From positions 281,040,070 through 281,104,069 of the forward strand of contig NC_134397.1 of the NCBI RefSeq assembly GCF_050003625.1: a DNA stretch of 64,000 nucleotides, written 5' to 3'. The notes under the pieces are model-generated. The model had not been told where the DNA came from and searched no databases. It was given only the letters and a program-made list of their open reading frames with translations. Source of the stretch: Haematobia irritans. Its lineage: Eukaryota; Arthropoda; Insecta; Diptera; Muscidae. Of the stretch, positions 33,967 to 45,080 are shown in pieces; positions within the stretch are counted from its first letter, which is position 1, and each line of letters starts with the position of its first letter. The position numbers and the translations under genes are program-made.

Positions 33967-34100
33967 TTAGGCTTTACATCACATTACGTTTGTAACTAAC
34001 TAAGCCCTATGGAGACACGCCGTCGTCTATTGTATTCGGTTTTCAAATTAGAACTTTACACGTGCTGAATATTGTAAATTAAAGGAACCAATATATACAA

Positions 34101-35824
34101 ATGGTTAACAAAATGAGAAAGAATAAAGTTAAACAAATCAAAAAGACTGATAAACAATTAAATAAATCCGAAGCGACGGAGTCAACACAGACGCCATCCG
34201 TGCATGAAGGTGAGATATGTCACTTTTGTGACTGTTACCCATCAGTAGTTATCAAAATCGTATGTGATTCGATATATTTTTGACTTGATTAAAAAGTCAA
34301 TTGAATGAAAAAAAAAATATATTTTCGAATGAAAAACGATTATCCTAAATAATTGGTTATGGCGTTTTGGTTCCTCATAGTTGAGGGAATCTGGCCAAGT
34401 AGTCTCACCTGAATAGGTGACAACTTAAATATCAAAAAAATTCAATTAAAAAGGAGTATATTGTAAAAGTCAACGTGTAAGAATATGTTTAACTATGTAA
34501 TATTGGTTCTTTTCACAACAGATGACCAAGATGCACCTACCGAGTCATGTATTGGAAAGGACGAACCGACCATACCTTCAAAAGTTGCAACGGGGCCAAT
34601 ATGTGATGACATTCCCTATGATCGCATTTTGCACATTAATAAACTGCCCAAAAGTGAGTAAGCTTTTCTTGATAGATTTAGATATGTTCAAGAATTTGTC
34701 TTACTTAAATTCCAGAATGTAAAGTAATAGACATTGTAGAAGTCTTCGCTGAATATGGACCCATTGATACAGTCCATATTCAAGAAGGTCTCGTAGACAG
34801 CACGGCGAATATTTCCTTTAAGAATGCCAATGCAACGACTTTAGCGTTATCGGCAAACAAAAAACTCATTAAGGGCTCTCCAATTGTAGTTACCATGAAA
34901 CAAAATAATGCAAAGAAAATAAAAAAGGCCAATGAGAAAGCAAGTGCAAACGAAAGCCGTGATCGCAGTGTATATGTAAAATTTTTAAAACGGGGTACGA
35001 CGGAAGAGCAATTGAAGTTACATTTCAGTTCTTGTGGGGATGTTGAGAATGTACGTGTCATAATAAAGAATTCTATTACTTATGCCTTCGTGACGTTTTC
35101 AACGAAAGAGATGGTTGCGGATGCGCTTGCTCTTCACAACTCTGTGTTGAATGGGAACACAATAGGCGTATTTGAAAGCAGTGTAGACGCTGCGGAGCAA
35201 ATGGCAAAACGCGATCCCACTCTCACTGTTATGTTGAGAAATAACCAACATTTGGAACACATCGAAGGAAAAAAAATTGAATCAATATTTAAGAAATGTG
35301 GTGAAATAGAATCAATGGATGTGATTTGCAGAAAAAATTGTTTGGCCTTCATAACATTTAAAAGTCCTAGTGCCGTTGAGAAGGCTTTCGAACTAAACGG
35401 AAAAACGGTAGAGGATATCGCTTTGGAAGTCGTAGCTTATAATCCGGAGAAACCTAAAACATCTATATTCATTATCAATATCGCAAGAGGTACATAATAA
35501 ATATTTTTTGGCCTTTTTTAATGACCAATTTTCATTCCAGATGTCAACGAAGAAGATTTAAGAAATCACTTTTCAAAATCTGGGGATATATCTTCTGTTA
35601 TTCTTAAAAAGGGGTTCGCTATCATTCATTTCAAGGACTCTGATGGCTATTGCAAATCATTTTTGCAAAACGAATCCTTGTTGAAGGGCCAAATGATATT
35701 TCTAGAACCCTATTCTTTCAAGAAAAATAAAGTGTTGAAATTTAAGCAGAATCAGGGGAAAAAACGCCCATCCCGAAAAAGTAATGATATAGAAATAAAC
35801 CACAAACGTACTAAAAACGAATGA
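34101..35824 (+). CDS. mod: modulo/nucleolin-like protein with four RNA recognition motifs
   Basis: Join 34101-34209, 34522-34653, 34716-35489, 35541-35824: 1299 nt, 432 residues, with GT-AG introns throughout. A stop codon lies in frame seven codons upstream of the ATG. Four RRM-like repeats run in series. RRM1 starts at about residue 73 (RILHINKLP ... NISFKNA). RRM2 has RSVYVKFLKRG ... YAFVTFS. RRM3 has IFKKCGEIESMDVI ... LAFITFK. RRM4 spans the last splice (TSIFIINIARDVNEEDL ... FAIIHFKDSDGYCKSFL). The tail is basic (KKNKVLKFKQNQGKKRPSRK). RRM3 and RRM4 closely resemble Drosophila Modulo (for example the D..G.CKSFL.NES block), a nucleolar DNA/RNA-binding protein related to nucleolin. Odd: the long acidic N-terminal region of the fly protein is absent; only about 70 mostly basic/polar residues precede RRM1. 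It could be a diverged paralogue. Confidence 0.85.
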
Positions 35825-35995
35825 CTTAAGTTTAGCAATTAAGCCCTAGAGGAATATACCACCATTTATTTTAAATAATATACGTATTATAAAAAAATAT
35901 ATAGCTGGAAATAGACGACATTTCTGCACAATTTAACATAGATACATTATGTGTATGTTGTATTGTGTTATAAGTTTACGATTTTATTTTTTTAT

Positions 35996-36286
35996 TGTGG
36001 TGTACTAATCAAATGAGAAACGACGATGCGTTCTTCTTTACTTCAAAATGCAGAGTGTCTTTTATTTACTCAATACAAAGCTTAGAACTAGATATGTTAA
36101 AGCATTTATATATGTACATGTGTGTATGTGTATGTTAACGAAAAGATGCAAGCATATAAATAGATGAGAATTGAGAGTAAGAGTGAGAGTTATTTTTACA
36201 TTGTTGCAAATAGATACAAAAGAAGATAATGAGTGAAACACTGTTAGATGATACCAATGTATAATAGATTGGACCGTAACACTATA
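35996..36286 (-). repeat. LTR of retrotransposon B (3' LTR in element sense)
   Basis: Same 291-bp sequence as 43794-44084. It contains a TATAAATAG-type motif (element-sense reading is TCTATTTATATG) and CTAGTTCTAAGC. The outer flank is TTTAT. It lies only about 170 bp past the stop codon of the modulo-like gene, so the LTR may sit in or near that gene's 3' untranslated region. Confidence 0.95.
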
Positions 36287-36399
36287 TGCTCCTCCTAAAG
36301 TTGTTTGTAACATTTTAACAAAATGAATACAAAAATATAGATATATAACAACTGAGTGTAAATAATAGTAACAAAATTGTTAATAAAATTTCAAATTTT

Positions 36400-39300
36400 C
36401 TAATTAAAGTTTATGTTGCTGTTACTATCAGAATTCGGTTTCTTTACTACTCTTCCTCCCTCTCGTGGTCTGAGTTCTCTTCTAGTGTGTGATTCCGTAT
36501 TTTCTACTTGTTGTGCTACACCAGAAGAACAGTTGCTTGCTGTGGGGGGTGCTGAAGAAAAATCAGTTTCGATGAGTTGTTGTTGTTTTTGTTGTCCTCT
36601 AATTTGATCTAGATGACGTTTAATAATATAGTTGTTGTGTGATAAAATGCACGAATACGATTGAGGTCCAAGTTGTTGTTTTATAGTTGCTTGAGTCCAA
36701 CTGGATTTATTAGGATTACGATAATCACGTACCATAACCTTCTGACCTTCACTAAACTGGATACTTCGATGACCTTTATGGTATCTTATATTTTGCATTT
36801 GTGCATTAATAATTTTTTCTTTAGTGGTTGGTGGTTTGAGAAGACTAAATCTGGTTTTTAGTTTTCTCCCAAAGAAAATTTTTGCTGGACATTCACCCGT
36901 GCTACAATGTGTCATATTACGATAATCCATCAAGAAACGACATAAAATTTGATCAATATTTGCATCCTTATTTTGATCCAAATTTGCATACATTGATTTT
37001 TTGAATGTTTTAACAAAATTTTCTGCTTGTCCATTGGTTGATGGATGTCCAGGCGCAGTTAATATGTGTTTAATTCCATTCAAAGATAAAAATTGTTGAA
37101 AATCGTGCGAAGTGAATTGCGAGCCGTTGTCGCTGACCAGCGTATCCACAAGACCATAACGTGAAAACAGTTCTCGCAACTTCGAAACAGTAAACGATGT
37201 TGTCATATCTTTAGTTTTGAAGACTTCAACAAATTTTGAAAAAGAGTCAATAATGATTAAAAAGTAGAAATTTTTGATTGGCCCAGCAAAATCAATGTGA
37301 ATCCGACTCCAAACCGAATCATTTGGTATCCACGGCAGTAATGAACTCTTTTCAGGACTAGGCTGAAGTTTTTGACAGGGTAGACAATTTTTAATTAAAT
37401 TCTCAATATCTTTATCGATACCAGGCCACCAAATATATGACCTGGCAAGTGCCTTAGTTTTGACTATTCCCAAATGAGAACGATGAAGTTCATTTAGAAC
37501 ATTGTTTCTAAGTTTCTCGGGAATTATTGTCCGATAACCCCATAAAACACAACCATACTCAACAGTTAATTGAGTGTATTTTTCTCTATATGTTGTGAAG
37601 TTATCACCTCTCAAATTTTGTAAAGTTCCACCAGATATACATTCTGAAACTCTGGACAAAATTGGATCACGCCTTGTTTCACGAGAAATATCTTTAAAGT
37701 TGATTTTAAATTCACGTTCATTTTGTTCAATAAAATTTATGTAAGAATTCTCAATGTAATTACAATGAATCTCTGCTTGGGGCATTCTCGAAATGCTATC
37801 AGCTTCATTTTGGATTCCTTTCACATATTCTATGGAATAATTAAATCCAGAAAGGATTAACGCCCAACGTTGCATTCTTGCTGATGCCATGAGAGGTAAA
37901 CCTTTGTTGCCACCAAAAATAGCCAATAAAGGACGATGGTCCGTTTTTAATGTAAAATGATTTCCAAGTAAATATTGCCTTAGTTTTGTAACACAAAACA
38001 CAATAGATAAGGCTTCCTTCTCAAGGGTACTGTAATTTTTCTCGCTTTTCGTTAAAGCACGTGAAACAAAAGCAATTGGTTTTGTTGAATCAGAAAATTG
38101 GTGTGATAGAATTCCAGCTATTGCATTATTCGAAGCATCAGTAGTTAGAATGATTGGCAAGTCAGGATTAAAATGAACCAAAACTTGATCTGAAGTAACT
38201 GACTTCTTGATATCTTCAAATGACTTTTGACATTCGTCCGACCAAGCATACGGTACATCTTTGCTCAATAAGTTATAAAGTGGAGACATAATTTTTGAAA
38301 AATCATTTATAAATTTTGAATAATAATTCGCCATGCCAACAAAAGCTCGTACCTCAGAAATATTTCTGGGAATGGGACATGAAATTATTGATGAAATCCG
38401 ATCATTATTTTTACGCAATCCATGTTTATCAATATTAAATCCCAAATAGGAAATTTCGGATTGGAAAAAAACTGATTTTTTAATATTTAATTTCAAACCT
38501 GAAGTTTGTAATTTTCGAAGAACTCTCTTCAAAGTTCTGACATGTTCTTGCATGTTCCTTCCAGTGACAGTAATGTCATCTTGGTAAACAACCACATTCG
38601 GAATATCACGAAGTAAATTTTCCATTGTTTTTTGAAATATGGCCGCAGCCGTTTTAACTCCAAATGGCAACCTCTTTACTTTCAAAGTACCAATATGTGT
38701 ACTCCACGCACATAAAAATTGAGAATCATCATCCAAAACAAGTTGATTATAAGCGTTAGATAAATCAAGTTTAGTGAAAATTTCACCACCCTGCAATGAT
38801 GCGAAAATCTCATCAATTCTGGGTAAAGGATATTTGAAATCCAATAAAAATTTGTTTAAAGTGACTTTGTAATCACCACATATTCTCAAATCTCCGTTTG
38901 GCTTTAGAATTGGAACTAATGGAGTTCCCCAATCGGAATTATCAACAGGTTCCAGAACACCAGCATTAATCAAATCTCTCAATTTCTCTTCAACTTTGCC
39001 TTTCCATGCCAACGGTAAAGGTCTTGGTTTACAAAAAACAGGAACTGCGTCCTCAGCAATTTTTAAAGAAATTTTGTTGACGTTATACTCGCCCAACTTA
39101 TCTTGAAAAACTTCAGCAAATTCATTTTTAATTTGTTCAACGATCGCCGTATAAGAATTCTTTGAATCAATACTATTTACTTGCAGCAATTCAAAATTAA
39201 ATGATCGCAAAAACGAACGTCCAAGCAAGGGTGGATTTTTCGAATCTACAACAACAACAACAACTTTTTTCGTTTTACCTTGAAATGTCACCGACGCATC

Positions 39301-39402
39301 ATACTCTCCTACCAGCTTCAATTTGTCACCACTGTAGTCTACATATGGTACCTTACATTGACGAAGTGTTTGTAGAGGCGCTTGTAGATGTGTTGGTATT
39401 TT
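36400..39402 (-). CDS. Retrotransposon B pol: protease end, reverse transcriptase, RNase H, integrase
   Basis: Open on the minus strand from the insertion junction (about 39402) to the stop at 36400, about 1000 codons. A start at 39321 would be TTG, so translation presumably came from an upstream gag frame. The protease C-terminal part has LLGRSFL. The reverse transcriptase has LRICGDYK, LPFGVKTAAAIFQ and the catalytic VYQDDITV. RNase H has TTDASNNAIAG, SRALTKSEKNYSTLEKEAL and TDHRPL. The integrase has the H2C2 finger (HRSHLGI ... CLPCQ) and the core triad HIDFAGP, VSDNGSQF and GQAENF, with 35 residues between the second D and the E. The order RT-RH-IN defines Ty3/gypsy. No stops interrupt it, so the enzyme domains look intact. 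Confidence 0.95.
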   Translation of the reverse strand, partial: KIPTHLQAPLQTLRQCKVPYVDYSGDKLKLVGEYDASVTFQGKTKKVVVVVVDSKNPPLLGRSFLRSFNFELLQVNSIDSKNSYTAIVEQIKNEFAEVFQDKLGEYNVNKISLKIAEDAVPVFCKPRPLPLAWKGKVEEKLRDLINAGVLEPVDNSDWGTPLVPILKPNGDLRICGDYKVTLNKFLLDFKYPLPRIDEIFASLQGGEIFTKLDLSNAYNQLVLDDDSQFLCAWSTHIGTLKVKRLPFGVKTAAAIFQKTMENLLRDIPNVVVYQDDITVTGRNMQEHVRTLKRVLRKLQTSGLKLNIKKSVFFQSEISYLGFNIDKHGLRKNNDRISSIISCPIPRNISEVRAFVGMANYYSKFINDFSKIMSPLYNLLSKDVPYAWSDECQKSFEDIKKSVTSDQVLVHFNPDLPIILTTDASNNAIAGILSHQFSDSTKPIAFVSRALTKSEKNYSTLEKEALSIVFCVTKLRQYLLGNHFTLKTDHRPLLAIFGGNKGLPLMASARMQRWALILSGFNYSIEYVKGIQNEADSISRMPQAEIHCNYIENSYINFIEQNEREFKINFKDISRETRRDPILSRVSECISGGTLQNLRGDNFTTYREKYTQLTVEYGCVLWGYRTIIPEKLRNNVLNELHRSHLGIVKTKALARSYIWWPGIDKDIENLIKNCLPCQKLQPSPEKSSLLPWIPNDSVWSRIHIDFAGPIKNFYFLIIIDSFSKFVEVFKTKDMTTSFTVSKLRELFSRYGLVDTLVSDNGSQFTSHDFQQFLSLNGIKHILTAPGHPSTNGQAENFVKTFKKSMYANLDQNKDANIDQILCRFLMDYRNMTHCSTGECPAKIFFGRKLKTRFSLLKPPTTKEKIINAQMQNIRYHKGHRSIQFSEGQKVMVRDYRNPNKSSWTQATIKQQLGPQSYSCILSHNNYIIKRHLDQIRGQQKQQQLIETDFSSAPPTASNCSSGVAQQVENTESHTRRELRPREGGRVVKKPNSDSNSNINFN

Positions 39403-42400
39403 TTTCCGTATCCGTTTTTCAATGGCATATTAATATGAGTATTTGTATATTATATTGTTTTTCTCATTGCTGTATTTGACCGTAAGACAACAAAACCAAT
39501 TATGAAGTGTGAGAGAGATATTATGAGGTGTAAGAGAGGGATATTCACATTTGCCTATATCTGCTTGTGGAAGTCATTGGTCGACAGCACAATGGTATGA
39601 CATCCGGCTGCGAATCCGAATGTCCAGGTTCGAAACCCGTCACAAACCAATTTCATTTTTTTTATTTATTTAATTTTTTCTTGTGTTCATTATTGCAGTA
39701 ACAGTGATTTTATTTTTTTTTTCCGTGGATTTGAACTTTAGTACAGGGCGAAGAAGTGCATAAAGCGTCAGGGTAATAAATACATTTTCATTTTGCTGTG
39801 AGATTATACTCAATTTTGGCAGCCATGTTTGGATTGGAATTTTGTAGTGTTGGTGTAATTCTGGAAAGTTTAGGGGGTTTAAAAGCGTAGAGGAATGCTG
39901 CGACATGTTTTTTTCTACCCTGAGTTTCCTCCAAGTAACACCGTGTTATATAGTGAAGCCTGAATTTGGCCGTTTTTTTATTTTATTATTTTGTTTTTTG
40001 GAATTTTGTGGTAAAATTATTATTTAGGTTCGCATAAAATTACGTGAACAAATTTATAAGTCCGTAAATATTTCCTATTATTTTGCTATTACATCAATCT
40101 ATAATATTTGGAGTAAGTTTAAATGCGCATTCACAAGTGTTCGCTTTATTCTTACAATATTCAGTTTATAGGCGGTAAATCATTTTTTCACGCACGGGGT
40201 GGAGAGAATCTTGCAAACTTATTGCATTCTACAAAATTATCTACCAATCTCATAGAGAATTCATGGTAAGATTGATCCACGTCTCTCTTATAAATTTTGG
40301 GTTGTGACATTGTTTTTCTTATTTGTCCTCAGCTTTGGAGACTGCCCAACCAGATTTGACTCTCGCCAACGTAGCCTTCTATGTTTCAATTTAGTCAGTC
40401 CGTAAAGTTCACTCGCCGGTGGAGTTTGGTCGGCGGAGATCTCGTGCCTGAGAATTGGAAAAGGGGAGATTTCGGAGGTGTATTTTGCCAGGGCCTGTGT
40501 TTTCTAAGTGATCTCCTCTAACACTTAAACAATTTTTCTCCGGAGGAATAAGTTGATCTGTACTCCGTTGAATTTGTCCAGTGTTGGCTCGAGTAGAGAT
40601 CACCAGATGCATTTGATTGTTCCCGCAAATTAATTGGTGGAAATTCCGAGAATTGTATATATTTGAATTTCGTCATGGTTCGCTATAACTAGTGTAGTAC
40701 TAAATAGAAAATAATTTTCCTTAACATTATCGAACATAAAGGCATAAAAGTGAAGTGTTTTTTTTATTTTCAAAAAAAAAAAAAAAAAAAAAGCGATTTT
40801 TGCTCTGAGTGGAATATAATTAGATAATTTAATGCAATTTGATATAAACATTACTGACAAAGAACATTGGTTTCGTTGTGGCAATGCATATGAAAGATAA
40901 TTAAGTGAATTTGAATATACACACACACGTAAATATCATACAAATCAACATCATGACATGTGCATACATAAATATGTTAAACCCTCACTAGCAACATCAA
41001 AATCCATTCGTCTTGAAAGGCCTTTCATCGATGGACCTGAGCTAACAAGTAAGTGGTTTATTTTAATTTCTCACTATTGCATATGAGACATGCTCTCACT
41101 GAATATAACAGAGAACCGTTATAGTTCGGAGAGACGTTTGTCCAAAATATAATTAAATTCATTTTAATTTAATTTCTGAAATTGAAATGCATATTTCCTG
41201 TCTGTAATTTAAATTTAATATCAATCTTATATATTGATTTCCGTTTTAATGACAGGATTGCTTTCAATCTCAGAAAAACGAGATAGATGGCTCTTTGGTT
41301 AGAGTGCATACGAAATAGTTGTAGTTAGCCTAGTTTGGAAATGATGGCATGAGTGGTCAGATCCCCAATTTTGTTTATACAGTTTTAAAGCCATTGTTGA
41401 AATGTGCATTTGTGCTAACAGTACCCATGCCAACATATAGAGTCTACAACTGTGTCGTATGTCACCATAGAACTTTGAAACACCATTGGAAAACATTGTC
41501 GCGATTTTGAAGATTACTTTTGGTATTGCAAACAACATATCTGTTCACATGTATAAAGATTAAATTTGAAAATTCATGTCACTTGAACTCAATTAACTTC
41601 TCCAATTCAATTGCGGGAGACTGTTGCCCAAATATCATTTATGCGTTTAATGAGATCAATGATCTACAGTGAATCAGCTGATGTTTTTTTTTTGTCCACA
41701 TGTATGAGACATTCCATTTTCGTTTAACCAAAAGCCAATTGTAAATTTCTAACTTAAACTCTTCATTGAACGTAATTCGATTTCTCTTTTATGCCTAATG
41801 TCGATTAATTATATGATCAATTACAACTGAATTCTATTACTAGGGCAATTGCTAGTAACTCATTTAATTATTTACATGAACTATCACTTTATCTAATCAA
41901 GTATTGAAGGCGAAATTAATAGCCGACTAATTTATTTTTTTTTCTACTTTATTCATTGCTGTTTTCGGATATTAGTATATATAAGATTTTTAGACAGTAA
42001 ATTCTGAATTTTATTTCTATGTTAATTTAGAATAAGACGTTGAACTGTATTTGCGCTGAAAATGAAAATAATTATGAATCATTGAATCTAAGCCATCGTA
42101 ATGAAAATTCATTGTGGGTTTTTGTTTAATAAAAGTGGATTCATTGTCACAATGCACTAGATCCAGAACTTAGTTTGATTTCTTCCAGCCGGAATGTAGA
42201 AGAGGGGTGGTATCGTGGGTCTATCAATTGAATTTCGTTTGGATACTAGGTAGACAGGATGGGTGGGCAATTGGTGGCTAAATATCATCTCAGCCGCATA
42301 GCAATCTGTTCCTGAATATCTGTTTCAATTATACTTTCTTTCTTCTGTTACTGTTTTTTTTTTTGGAAAACAATCGTTTTCGTCTTTATGAGCACGCAGC

Positions 42401-42568
42401 AATTATTCATTAAAATTTTATGGTAGCGATTCAGGCGAGTGAAATGGCAAGATCCCACACCACCGACGAGCAAGTAGGCCGGATAGACATGCGTGCTACG
42501 CTATTATCACTTTCCACAGAAATGTAGGATCCTTTTCCTATTTATTTTGAACCGTTGTATGCTACATG
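39403..42568. mobile_element. 3.17 kb insertion of unknown type in retrotransposon B
   Basis: The insert splits the protease region of element B. It is flanked by TTTT (39399-39402 and 42569-42572). Taking out the insert with one TTTT leaves gag and pol in the same frame, so it interrupted a continuous gag-pol. The left end is TTTCCGTATCCG and the right end TATGCTACATG, with no inverted or direct terminal repeats seen. On the minus strand it ends CGGATACGGAAA next to As, which would fit retroposition. It contains a SINE-like head (39571-39650), a poly-A run (40771-40791) and no long ORF. It could be a non-autonomous retroelement or a captured genomic segment. Confidence 0.7.
39571..39655 (+). 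repeat. tRNA-like SINE head, fourth type
   Basis: A-box-like AGCACAATGGTATGACAT and B box GGTTCGAAACCCG, spaced as in a tRNA, are followed by TCACAAACC and a T-rich tail. A functional tRNA is unlikely because acceptor-stem pairing is not evident. Confidence 0.45.
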
Positions 42569-43700
42569 TTTTCTTAATGTTGTTCTCCTTATAAAAAGAA
42601 ACGGGCATTAATGTACAAGGAGCCCCAGTATCACACACAGCACAAAGCTCAACACCATCAATGACAATCTGAAGAGAATACACATCACTAGAATTGCGCT
42701 CAGCCACACTGAAAATTGAATAATTAAATAAATCATCATTAGCATCATCATCATTAGAATTATCAAAATTATTATTAACAAAATTGACACTTCTCTTTCT
42801 GTTATGACACACAGAAGCCAGATGACCAATTCTCCCACAAGCATGACATTTACTATCCTTGTATCTACAAGATTGGGAGTTATGATTTTTCCAGCCACAA
42901 TGTAAACAAGCAGACTTCTTCTCCACATCACCTCTGTTGTTATGACCATTGCCTCTGTTGCTGTTAAAATTACTGCTTCTGTTATTATTGTTACCACTGC
43001 CTCTGTTGTTGCTGCCACCACTACCTCTGCTACCACTGCTGCCATATCCTCTGCTACTACCGCCATTGCCGTTATGTTTGAAGTTTAATTTTTGCTTTTG
43101 AACAAGGTTCACTGAACTTTGTTCCCTCTCTGCCTCCTTTGTCATGTTCTTCGTCTCTAAAATCATTGCCTTCCTCAACGCCACTTGCACCGTTAGACTT
43201 TCGTCCTCTTCACACAGTCGTTCGAAAATGAAATTTGGCAAACCCATCACAAATTGATTTAGAACGAAGGCTTCCAAATTTGCACCAAATTTACAATTAA
43301 GAGCTAATGTCTTAACACGGGCATACCACTCAGCCACGGTCTCACTGTCGTGTTTTGTTGATACATGGAACTTTTTCCTTTCACTGAACACAATAGTTGG
43401 TGGTGTGTAGTGGGTATCCAATATAATGCACAATTCATCATACCGCTTGGTTACAGGAGCATCCGGACTACACAAACTGTGTAACATTTTATAAGCCACG
43501 GCACCAATTGATTTTAATAAAATCGACTTCTTCACATTGTCATCCGTGCAACTTATTTCACAAAAATGTATGTCCAAACGTTCTTTCCATACATTCCATG
43601 ACTCCACATTAGGATTAAATTCCGTCACATTCGATGTTTGAAACACAGCAATTTGACTAGCGGCAAAACTTTGATTTGCTTCATCCATCTTGGCAGGCAT
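42507..43700 (-). CDS. Retrotransposon B gag and start of protease (truncated by insertion)
   Basis: Starts with ATG at 43700 (MPAKMDEANQSFAASQ). A capsid-like region contains WNVWKERLDIHF, AYKMLHSLCSP and ETVAEWYARVKTLALNC, typical of insect gypsy-group gag. A Gly/Ser/Asn-rich linker follows (about residues 215-260). Next come two zinc knuckles, CLHCGWKNHNSQSC and CHACGRIGHLASVC. Then comes the protease active site CDTGAPCTLMPVS. The native frame ends at the insertion (about 42569); the codons to 42507 are insert sequence ending at a chance stop. Confidence 0.93.
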   Translation of the reverse strand: MPAKMDEANQSFAASQIAVFQTSNVTEFNPNVESWNVWKERLDIHFCEISCTDDNVKKSILLKSIGAVAYKMLHSLCSPDAPVTKRYDELCIILDTHYTPPTIVFSERKKFHVSTKHDSETVAEWYARVKTLALNCKFGANLEAFVLNQFVMGLPNFIFERLCEEDESLTVQVALRKAMILETKNMTKEAEREQSSVNLVQKQKLNFKHNGNGGSSRGYGSSGSRGSGGSNNRGSGNNNNRSSNFNSNRGNGHNNRGDVEKKSACLHCGWKNHNSQSCRYKDSKCHACGRIGHLASVCHNRKRSVNFVNNNFDNSNDDDANDDLFNYSIFSVAERNSSDVYSLQIVIDGVELCAVCDTGAPCTLMPVSFYKENNIKKTCSIQRFKINRKRILHFCGK

Positions 43701-43793
43701 TTCTTTTTTTTACTGTTTGTTTTGTTTTATTTGTTAAATTATTTAATTTATTAACTTATTAAGTTTTACTCTTTTATCCTCGTCGCCATTAAT

Positions 43794-44084
43794 TGTGGTG
43801 TACTAATCAAATGAGAAACGACGATGCGTTCTTCTTTACTTCAAAATGCAGAGTGTCTTTTATTTACTCAATACAAAGCTTAGAACTAGATATGTTAAAG
43901 CATTTATATATGTACATGTGTGTATGTGTATGTTAACGAAAAGATGCAAGCATATAAATAGATGAGAATTGAGAGTAAGAGTGAGAGTTATTTTTACATT
44001 GTTGCAAATAGATACAAAAGAAGATAATGAGTGAAACACTGTTAGATGATACCAATGTATAATAGATTGGACCGTAACACTATA
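43794..44084 (-). repeat. LTR of retrotransposon B (5' LTR in element sense)
   Basis: Partner of 35996-36286. The flank TTTAT follows at 44085-44089. Confidence 0.95.
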
Positions 44085-44954
44085 TTTATTATCAATAAAA
44101 TTTGTTCAGTGTATACCCAACATAAGTGAATGTAAACTGTTTTATTTTTGCTGACACGATATAGATTTGTCTATTCGGCGGCGGAAAATTACCCATTATA
44201 AAATCAATTTTTAGTTATCCGAATGGTAATGACATTAGTTATACAACCAATTTTACAATCACAGCACTTCATTTTTGTTTTTATTTAACCCTTCGTTGCA
44301 TGACATTGCATATATGCAATGTTAGTTTCTTGCCTGTCTAGCTCCTATTCTTTTACATATTTTACCATAATTTTTTTTGTTATGCACATTTTGGAAGCCG
44401 TAGATTATATTTGATAAAGCGAAATTAAAATAAGCATATTGAGTACCTCGAAAAATTTAACTTATTTGTTTTAATATTATGAAACTTTCTTAATTTTTTT
44501 TTTAAATGTTAATATAAAATGAAAAGTTTATTCTAAACGCTACTTATATAGTTTTATAATACAAATTATATTTACAAGAGCTCTACAATGAATGATATCA
44601 TATCTGCAATTTCATGCGTTTGAACCGATATGAACTGTCATTGCATATATGCCATATAATTGCATATGTGCAATATCATGCATTCAATCAGTTCTTCTTA
44701 CTACTAGGACACTTAGCGACGAATATGAATACAAAACCGAGCATTTCGATGATGATGGAGATTTAAACACCGAGTTTGATATAAATCGAGGTCGTAGAAG
44801 AAGATTAGAGTTGATCATTGGCCTACATCGTTGAAGAATCGTATAACATACAAGCTTCTGGGTTGTAATTGTTACACGTATATCATCGTAATATATTGGT
44901 TGAATGGGTTCAAATTTTTCTTTTGGGGGTGGTCTATCCCCTGTCAATATGTTG

Positions 44955-45080
44955 GTGACAATTTTAGGTGTTTAAAAGCTTCCTCATGGTGAAAGACCGT
45001 TCGAACTCGGCCATAGAGCTTAATATTGAATCGAACTGCACTCAATGATAAACAGAAGGTTAATATTGTGGTATCATAAT
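44955..45080 (+). repeat. Internal/3' fragment of the tRNA-derived SINE
   Basis: Follows the middle of the complete SINE at 59569: GACCGTTCGAACTCGGC, AGAGCTTAATATTGAATCG, ACTCAATGATAAACAGA, GTGGTATCATAATTAACTG and TCTAAGTGA, with several substitutions. The head and tail are missing. Confidence 0.6.

Larger units (their letters stand above)
35996..44084 (-). mobile_element. Young Ty3/gypsy LTR retrotransposon B
   Basis: Complete element in reverse orientation. The LTRs are 35996-36286 and 43794-44084, each 291 bp and identical as far as I could compare by eye. The 5-bp target duplication TTTAT is at 35991-35995 and 44085-44089. In element sense the LTR starts TATAGTGTTACGG and ends CACCACA. 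A purine-rich tract (AGGAGGAGCA) precedes the 3' LTR. A TGGCGACGAGGAT stretch just inside the 5' LTR is a candidate primer-binding site. gag-protease and RT-RNase H-integrase are open but separated by a 3.2 kb insertion (39403-42568). Identical LTRs mean recent insertion. Confidence 0.95.

Noticed and set aside
42608..43066. 152-codon minus-strand frame rich in Val, Ala and Ile
   Set aside because: It overlaps the gag coding sequence in another frame and is a shadow of the Gly/Ser/Asn-rich linker.
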